Shown here: one piece after another, positions 41,577 to 46,977 of the stretch | How positions within the stretch are numbered: position 1 is the stretch's first letter | Layout of the letters: the number at the start of each line of letters is the position of its first letter | Origin: a virus | DNA length: 46,977 nt | Virus record (IMG/VR): IMGVR_UViG_3300043429_000053 | Span: 1-46,977 of that record | Reading direction: 5' to 3' (one strand) | Translations under genes and position numbers: made by a program | The notes under the pieces: generated by a model | Told to the model about the DNA's origin: nothing | The model's input: only the letters and a program-made list of their open reading frames with translations | The model's database searches: none

Positions 41577-43112
41577 TTAGATATGAATGATCAGTTTGAA
41601 AGATTCTGTTTGATTGTTAGATCTATTAACATTATTTATATTCTGAACGTAAAGGGGAGATATATCCTTGGCATATATGTCGCCCTTAGTTGTTATGGTC
41701 ATTTCAGAATTCAAAACGCCATTACTCGAGAATACATATTCACCATTAGCAAAAGTCTTATCGCCTGTTAGATACAGTTTAGTAGTATTAGCAAAAGCCA
41801 CAACTCCAAATGCGTTACTGGTGTTACCATATACTCTATCGCCTAGCTGAAACTGAACCGGGCTTGATAGGTCTGCTTCTAAAATTTGACTAAAGGTGTT
41901 TGATGTGTATTGAGTATTGCTTTTTGCTCCATTGGCATGCAAACCATATGGATTCTTTAACAATCCAATTTTATTGTATTGAGGTCTAGTTGGAATTGTT
42001 CCGCCTTCTGTATTAGCAAAATGGAAATTAACGCCAATAGCCTTTACATTTAGTTCTGAAAGAACGTCGGCGCCATGACCGCCTGGTGGAGGAACAATAG
42101 AATAAACGTTCGCAGAAGAACCAACAAGAGCATGAATTGTAGTATTAGCCCAAGAAATATCTGCTCCGATATCCAACATAACAACATCTGCAATTGAGTT
42201 GTTGTATGGATTTATGTTAGTATAAGCTACTGGTTTAGTACCACCATCAGTTATAAACTGAACTCTTGGTGAAATATGATATTGAGTAGCTTCTGGTAGA
42301 ATGTTTGTAGTGTTTGCTTCGCCGTCAATATAGATCCATTTACCAACGCTGTTGGCTACGTAATCCGAGACTCTGAAAATCTGAGATGTTGTTGCTGTAA
42401 CGTTGTAAATATAGATTGCACTGTCAGTATAATATCCAGACTGAATACTAGCATCGTTACCAATCTGTAAAACTGTGCTGTTAGCTGACAAAATAGTTCC
42501 ATCATGATATGCAGAATAACCTGTTCCTGCGTCTACGATAACTACTTTTTCTACGCCGCTGTATTGATTGGCGTAGATAGAAGTAATCGTATTAGCATAC
42601 AGTGGAGCATAATCGTTTGTGGAAAACATCTTATAAAGTCGATAAGGAATAGAAGTAATATATCTCCACAAATAACCATCAGAGGTATAGAACGAAGTTG
42701 ATTGGACTTCTGTTGGTTTTACAGTTGATGGAGCTCCGTTGGCGTTATCCAAACATTTGTAAATATTATATGTTCCGCCGTCGTATTGGGGCGAAGAAAT
42801 GGCATAATACATATTGTTGGAATATAGGTCAGAGTCGCTATTATCGTATCTTAGATAAACTGTATTTGAAACCCAAAGATTATTCTGGATCAAAGGCGCA
42901 AAATTAGCAGTAGATAACCTTTTACCGAATAACATCAACCAATCGTTTTCAAATTTAGCGCTGTAATCGTCCAAACTCGTGTTAGGAGTTAAACCTGAAT
43001 ATGGTACAGGGTTGGCAGCAAAAGCATAATAAAAAGAAGTGTTTGATCTGATATTATCAAACAATTCGTCTATGAGAGCTTTTTTATATGCAGGTAATAG
43101 AACTCCAGCCAT
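41577..43112 (-). CDS. gp8: Baseplate wedge protein, gp8-like
   Basis: The 511-aa protein includes PQYDGGTYNIYKCLDNANGA, PSTVKPTEVQSTSFYTSDGY and LWRYITSIPYRLYKMFSTND. The Y.CLDN..GA.S.VKPT......TSDGY.W.Y....P pattern is the hallmark of T4-like gp8, a dimeric wedge subunit that links gp10 and gp7. T4 gp8 is 334 aa; the extra length is in the C-terminal half, which has Thr/Asn-rich linkers. A late-promoter octamer (41633-41640) for the downstream gene lies in its 3' end. Its place next to the gp7-position protein agrees with T4 order. Confidence 0.85.
   Translation of the reverse strand: MAGVLLPAYKKALIDELFDNIRSNTSFYYAFAANPVPYSGLTPNTSLDDYSAKFENDWLMLFGKRLSTANFAPLIQNNLWVSNTVYLRYDNSDSDLYSNNMYYAISSPQYDGGTYNIYKCLDNANGAPSTVKPTEVQSTSFYTSDGYLWRYITSIPYRLYKMFSTNDYAPLYANTITSIYANQYSGVEKVVIVDAGTGYSAYHDGTILSANSTVLQIGNDASIQSGYYTDSAIYIYNVTATTSQIFRVSDYVANSVGKWIYIDGEANTTNILPEATQYHISPRVQFITDGGTKPVAYTNINPYNNSIADVVMLDIGADISWANTTIHALVGSSANVYSIVPPPGGHGADVLSELNVKAIGVNFHFANTEGGTIPTRPQYNKIGLLKNPYGLHANGAKSNTQYTSNTFSQILEADLSSPVQFQLGDRVYGNTSNAFGVVAFANTTKLYLTGDKTFANGEYVFSSNGVLNSEMTITTKGDIYAKDISPLYVQNINNVNRSNNQTESFKLIIHI
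41633..41640 (-). promoter_or_regulatory. Late promoter octamer near the 3' end of the gp8-like gene
   Basis: An exact TATAAATA on the minus strand sits 69 bases upstream of the start of the 1249-aa gene. The distance is longer than for genes 22, 23 and the tube-like gene, and the site is inside coding sequence, so it may be chance. Confidence 0.4.
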
Positions 43113-43122
43113 AATTTATGCC

Positions 43123-43707
43123 TTACTTTCCTAGTGCGATGTAATACACATTAGTAGCGGTTACATTGGCGGTTCTGATAGCTGCTACAGTAGTGTTCAT
43201 GCTTATAACACCTGCATTATATGTTATATCAGAAGCATTGGCTGTAGCTGTTACAACATAACAAGCCGTAGCAAAAGCTGAAGAAAATGTAGCATTACCT
43301 ACAGAAGAATTAGCAAAAATCCAACCCCAGTTCATTTTCATTCCGTTTGGAAGCCAAATATAGCCATTAGCTGTAGTTGTTGATGAACCTAGAGTTATGT
43401 TGTTTCCGGTAACTGTTAGATTACCAGTATTGACCAATCCAGCTGTATGGAACCCAGAACTGTTTGCTACAACGTTTGTTGAGTTATTACCAACTCTGAC
43501 CGAACCAGCATTATTTTGAACGAAAATAACTGAGGTGTTTACGTAAACGTTACCTAATGTGTTATTTCCTACCTGAATACTGGTGTTCACTACAGCATTA
43601 GTACTAAGCTGTATAAAATTCTGATTAAACATATAAACAGCATCTCTCAAAGGAGTGCCTAGTCCATCATTTGGATTTACGCCAATGTTAGCTGTTTCTA
43701 TTGCCAA
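43123..43707 (-). CDS. Small fibre-like structural protein
   Basis: The 194-aa product starts AIETANIGVNPNDGLGTPLR followed by DAVYMFNQNFIQL, a short N-terminal module (PNDG.G.PLR.A....N.NF..L) common in phage virion proteins. The middle has a VVANSSGFHTAGLVNTGNLT cassette related to the fibre cassettes downstream. The C-terminus (NGMKMNWGWIFANSSVGNAT and SSAFATACYVVTATANASD) resembles the small receptor-type tip domains seen at fibre ends. It is thus a minimal fibre: anchor, one shaft unit and tip. The gene lies between the large wedge protein and the gp8-like gene, with an octamer at 43773-43780 upstream. Confidence 0.8.
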   Translation of the reverse strand: MAIETANIGVNPNDGLGTPLRDAVYMFNQNFIQLSTNAVVNTSIQVGNNTLGNVYVNTSVIFVQNNAGSVRVGNNSTNVVANSSGFHTAGLVNTGNLTVTGNNITLGSSTTTANGYIWLPNGMKMNWGWIFANSSVGNATFSSAFATACYVVTATANASDITYNAGVISMNTTVAAIRTANVTATNVYYIALGK

Positions 43708-43719
43708 TTTATCCCCCTA

Positions 43720-46700
43720 TCAATCTTCTGCTGTTTTGTCACAAGTAATAAGCCTTGTATCTACTTTTGTTGTATTTATATCACATCCAAAATAATTATT
43801 GGCGAAACTGAATCTATCAACGGTTAGGATGGTAGTTAACAACCTACCATCAGGAAGCTCGTCGTAATAAGTATCGCATCTGATTCTGGAGTCAGCAATG
43901 TCGCAGGTAAGCCACAAAGGCCAAGAAGTGTTTGCAAAAGTATCAAACTCTAGAACAATATCGCTATCAACAGTAAATGGCTGTAGCTCATATTTTCCAA
44001 ATAGTTCTGTACCAGCTGGATGGAATGTAGTATAGAAAATGTCTTTATAATTTTCTAGGCTGATAGCAGTTTTAATTTCATACGAATAATCCTGATAGTA
44101 GTAACTATCTTGAATTTTCTTTTCTGAATCTAATAGACCGTCTTCGTTGGCCCAATAACCTATATCTCTACCAATACCAGATTTTCTAACTAGACCTCTA
44201 ATTTCGTTGGCAGTATCAAAAGGTATGTACGATGTTGTAAGAACGGCTCCTGTAGCCAAAACGTTGGAAGATCTTACTGTAATGGAAGGAACATCATTAT
44301 ACCCAGAACCACCATACCAAGCTCCAGTCATTGTATTTACAGATACAACATTACCACTTGAATTGGTTACAATTGAGCCTCTTGCAGGACTATTAGTGTA
44401 TCCTCCAGTAAATATTAGAGTATCGCCATTAGAATAACCTCTACCACCATTTACAATAGTTGGAACATTCAGAATACCATAACGATAAGCGTGAACGGAT
44501 TCGCCCTCAACGTAACCGATACCAGAAGATATAGCAGAAACTCTTTCTACGATGTTATTACCGCTAGAGTTTAGAGCAAGAATATTATCATTAATACCAT
44601 TAATAGTATCATCAAGTCTTCTCATAATACTGGCATAGGGGCCATAATTAGAAGGGTCGTTATCGTATGATAATAAACTAAACTGATCTAGCTGACCTGT
44701 AGTTCTGTTTCTGGATGTTACTTCAGAGTTAGCAAATTGTGCTGGCATAATAACAACTGCACGACCGTATACCATAGAATTGGTTGAAGTATTATTAGTA
44801 AACCCATATAGCTGTACTGATGTGTCGCTTATAATATCTCTAATTACGGCTAATTCCATAGTATTAGCATCAGAACTATTTGCTTGAAGGTACATCAAGT
44901 CGTTTACTGCAAAATACTTTGAGAACTTTGAACCCTTCAACAAATGAGTCTCATTCAAAGAACCGCTTGCGTATATCTGTATAGTAGCTCCACCAGATGT
45001 ATTGCTTAACGTAAGAGCGCTACTATTTACTGTTTTGACATAATATACTGAATTTGCCACAAGGTTTGAAATAGCAGTATTACCAACAGGAACGTCATAA
45101 AAAATTCTCTGATCTGCGCTGAAAATTAAATCTGCGTTGGCAATCATAAAAGAATATGCTGCGTTGTTTACAGAAGTGCTGTTTGAAAACACCTCTTCTA
45201 AACTGGCATTAACATAAGGAGTCTGAGCACGAGTTGTATCATTTAGTAGATAATGAGTTTCGCCAGCAATATATACGTCTGTTGAAATAGCTAATGGATT
45301 AAGTCCACCAACAGTATCTGATAAAGTCAAAGCAGTAGAATTTACAGTTTCTACATAATAAAATGTATTTGATTCTATACCATTTATGCCTGTATTTCCT
45401 GCAGGAACCAGATAATACACATAATCATTAGCAGCAAAATATGTATCAGCGTCAGTAACAAGTATTGAATAACTGCTGTTATTTACAGAAGTATTATTTG
45501 CAAAGAAACTCTTAGTCAATGCTTTAGTATTGAAAAAATGACGTTGTGTTGTGTTTGTTGAAGGAACTGTTCCTATGTCAACTGTTGAACCGCCTGGTGT
45601 AGAACTCAGAGTGATACCAGTGCTATTAGTTGTTTTGACATAATATCTAGAATTAGCTGTCAGTCCAGTAATAGCAACGTTTCCAGCAGGCACAACATAA
45701 TCAACATAAGCATTCAAATCATAATGCTTTATAGCATTTGGTATTAGAATTGCATTGTTTGTAGAATCTACATATGTTGTATTTACATATACGCCGCTTG
45801 AATATGTGTTTATGAAAGTGTTGGTGTTATAATACCAAAGCTTACCAGGTAAGTTTTTGGAATTGAATGTTGATCTGATGAATACGTTGGCAGGAGCGAT
45901 ATAAGCATTACCAGCCAAAACATTAGTGAGAGCAGCGATTCTACCGAAAACGCCAGAGTCATATTGTAAAACATCTCCTATGGTTGACGATAGATTAGCT
46001 GTCGGGTTGCCTAAAAACCCAAAAGATGCTTCGTCAAGACGTAAATCGATGAAGTCTTGAATCCAGTCTGTATTAAATGATAACTGTCTAGTATCAGCGA
46101 GTTTTATGTTAAAGCTGGCACCTTGGCCTGTTTGATCTAGAATATTCTTATAAATGAAAATTGCAGAATTGGCAAGAAATCCAAAACCGCCATTTACGAT
46201 ATTGAAATTCAAAGAACCGTAACCACGGAACAAAGATTTAACGATAACAAGACCTTCAATACCAAACGAGTCGATTTCGTTTGTATCTGGGTCTTTATAA
46301 GCTATTTTTAGTATGTCTCCAACGTTAAATGAGTTACCGCTATTGAACACATCCAATGTATCAAGAGAACCAACAATAACAGGGGATTTACTAATAGTTT
46401 CAGAATCGTTTCTATAACGATAATCTACAATTCTTTCACCAACATCAAAATCGCCGCCTTTTGGGGCAACGCTGGTAATATAAGCCAGATATACAATATC
46501 TTTGTTGACTCTTTCTCTTACAACTTTTTCTACTGTAGCTGTAGTTTTTGAAGACACACCAATAACAGTTTTGTCAATCAAAGACTCAAGGTTTTCAGTA
46601 TATGTAACTTCTAAGTAACGAGGACTTACCCATTTACCATCAGAAATTCTAAGAACGTCTTTACCAGGAATGTAAATATCAACATCTTCGTTGTATATCA

Positions 46701-46977
46701 ATCTGAATAAAAGCTTATAACCCTGGATAGTTGTTTTAGAACGATAAACATCCAAGATATGCTTTAATAGGAATCTTTTATTAATAATAACATTAAATGG
46801 AATACCATAAAGATATTTCTTTTGGAAATATTCTAGAAATCTTTCTACTGTTGTATCAATATCTCTATAATCAAAAAGCTTTCTGCTTTCTTTAATAGAA
46901 CCACCATAACCATTAGTAGAAGAATCTTCTTCCAACCATTCATAGTAAGCTTTTACGAATTGAATGAAGTTTTGTCC
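43720..46977 (-). CDS. Large baseplate wedge protein in gp7 position (5' end outside window)
   Basis: The frame is open to the right edge, adding GQNFIQFVKAYYEWLEED before the first in-window TTG, so the true start is outside. At least 1085 residues are present; T4 gp7 is 1032 aa. The N-terminus has LFDYRDIDTTVERFLEYFQK, RFLLKHILDVYRSKTTIQGY and KLLFRLIYNEDVDIYIPGKD, a helical region resembling the gpI/gp7-type wedge domain of contractile tails. The middle carries three tandem copies of a (V)P(A/V)GN..I..L..N..YYV.T.NS..LTLS module, also found once in the tail sheath. The C-terminal third has Gly-rich GYGYSNGDTL-like strands. It lies upstream of the gp8-like gene, where T4 has gene 7, so a wedge role is likely but not proven by sequence. 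Confidence 0.8.
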   Translation of the reverse strand, partial: GQNFIQFVKAYYEWLEEDSSTNGYGGSIKESRKLFDYRDIDTTVERFLEYFQKKYLYGIPFNVIINKRFLLKHILDVYRSKTTIQGYKLLFRLIYNEDVDIYIPGKDVLRISDGKWVSPRYLEVTYTENLESLIDKTVIGVSSKTTATVEKVVRERVNKDIVYLAYITSVAPKGGDFDVGERIVDYRYRNDSETISKSPVIVGSLDTLDVFNSGNSFNVGDILKIAYKDPDTNEIDSFGIEGLVIVKSLFRGYGSLNFNIVNGGFGFLANSAIFIYKNILDQTGQGASFNIKLADTRQLSFNTDWIQDFIDLRLDEASFGFLGNPTANLSSTIGDVLQYDSGVFGRIAALTNVLAGNAYIAPANVFIRSTFNSKNLPGKLWYYNTNTFINTYSSGVYVNTTYVDSTNNAILIPNAIKHYDLNAYVDYVVPAGNVAITGLTANSRYYVKTTNSTGITLSSTPGGSTVDIGTVPSTNTTQRHFFNTKALTKSFFANNTSVNNSSYSILVTDADTYFAANDYVYYLVPAGNTGINGIESNTFYYVETVNSTALTLSDTVGGLNPLAISTDVYIAGETHYLLNDTTRAQTPYVNASLEEVFSNSTSVNNAAYSFMIANADLIFSADQRIFYDVPVGNTAISNLVANSVYYVKTVNSSALTLSNTSGGATIQIYASGSLNETHLLKGSKFSKYFAVNDLMYLQANSSDANTMELAVIRDIISDTSVQLYGFTNNTSTNSMVYGRAVVIMPAQFANSEVTSRNRTTGQLDQFSLLSYDNDPSNYGPYASIMRRLDDTINGINDNILALNSSGNNIVERVSAISSGIGYVEGESVHAYRYGILNVPTIVNGGRGYSNGDTLIFTGGYTNSPARGSIVTNSSGNVVSVNTMTGAWYGGSGYNDVPSITVRSSNVLATGAVLTTSYIPFDTANEIRGLVRKSGIGRDIGYWANEDGLLDSEKKIQDSYYYQDYSYEIKTAISLENYKDIFYTTFHPAGTELFGKYELQPFTVDSDIVLEFDTFANTSWPLWLTCDIADSRIRCDTYYDELPDGRLLTTILTVDRFSFANNYFGCDINTTKVDTRLITCDKTAED
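43773..43780 (-). promoter_or_regulatory. Late promoter octamer upstream of the 194-aa gene
   Basis: An exact TATAAATA on the minus strand lies 65 bases upstream of the 43707 start, inside the last codons of the gp7-position gene. It could serve the 194-aa and gp8-like genes. Evidence is the motif and placement only. Confidence 0.4.
44935..45750 (-). repeat. Three tandem protein-level repeats in the gp7-position gene
   Basis: Copies lie at about 45535-45750, 45245-45475 and 44935-45160. Each encodes a run ending in P(A/V)GN(V/T)(A/G)I..(L/I)..N..YYV.T.NS(T/S)..LS.T.GG, followed by 20-25 variable residues and a conserved H. DNA identity is low, so these are old duplications. The module looks like a small beta-sandwich domain. 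Confidence 0.82.

Noticed and set aside
46935-46935. TTG codon as start of the large right-hand gene
   Set aside because: The frame continues open to the window edge with a plausible protein (NFIQFVKAYYEWLEE), so the gene is truncated by the window and does not start here.
1-46977. tRNA genes, integrase, attachment sites or insertion sequences
   Set aside because: No cloverleaf-like segments or transposase/integrase frames were seen; spacers are too short to hold them.

Overview
This window is the late structural block of a T4-like (Tevenvirinae-related) contractile-tailed phage. All 37 credible genes lie on the minus strand, so the region is transcribed from high to low coordinates with almost no spacer DNA. 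The T4 gene order is clear in the left part: 13, 14, 15, 16, 17 (terminase), 18 (sheath), 19 (tube), 20 (portal), a 67-like gene, a 68-like gene, 21 (protease), 22 (scaffold), 23 (major capsid), a gp19-family gene, then the start of uvsY at the left edge. There are no integration, photosynthesis or tRNA genes here. The many 'virion structural' families resemble those of marine or aquatic T4-like phages. The host cannot be read from the window; one small protein beside the fibres recalls families I associate with alphaproteobacterial phages, which is a weak hint only.

Layout from transcription start (right) to end (left): 43.7-47.0 kb holds a large baseplate-wedge protein in the gp7 position, cut off by the window edge; 41.6-43.7 kb a small fibre-like protein and a gp8-like wedge protein; 35.1-41.6 kb two large baseplate/tail structural proteins, one DUF4815-like; 15.3-35.1 kb a 20 kb fibre and adhesin block with five fibre-type proteins (1054, 550, 1236, 1482 and 851 aa), a glycine-rich tip protein and about ten small accessory proteins; 10.4-15.3 kb neck and packaging genes with a GIY-YIG homing endonuclease wedged between 13 and 14; 0.8-10.3 kb sheath, tube, portal, prohead core, protease, scaffold and capsid; 0-0.7 kb a tube-like gene and uvsY.

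The fibre/baseplate block fills the slot that in T4 holds genes 9-12 and wac, none of which I can recognise here. It is the most unusual part. Repeated protein modules are shared between different genes, including between the tail sheath and the baseplate wedge protein. One small-protein family occurs three times, a C-terminal LDGGxF ending is shared by two neighbours, and there are exact tandem DNA repeats. This looks like a receptor-recognition region that evolves by shuffling and duplicating modules.

Visible regulation consists of T4-type late-promoter octamers (TATAAATA, minus strand) upstream of several genes, a strong UUCG-loop terminator after gene 23, a GNRA-loop hairpin before gene 20, and many ATGA or TAATG stop/start overlaps that suggest translational coupling.
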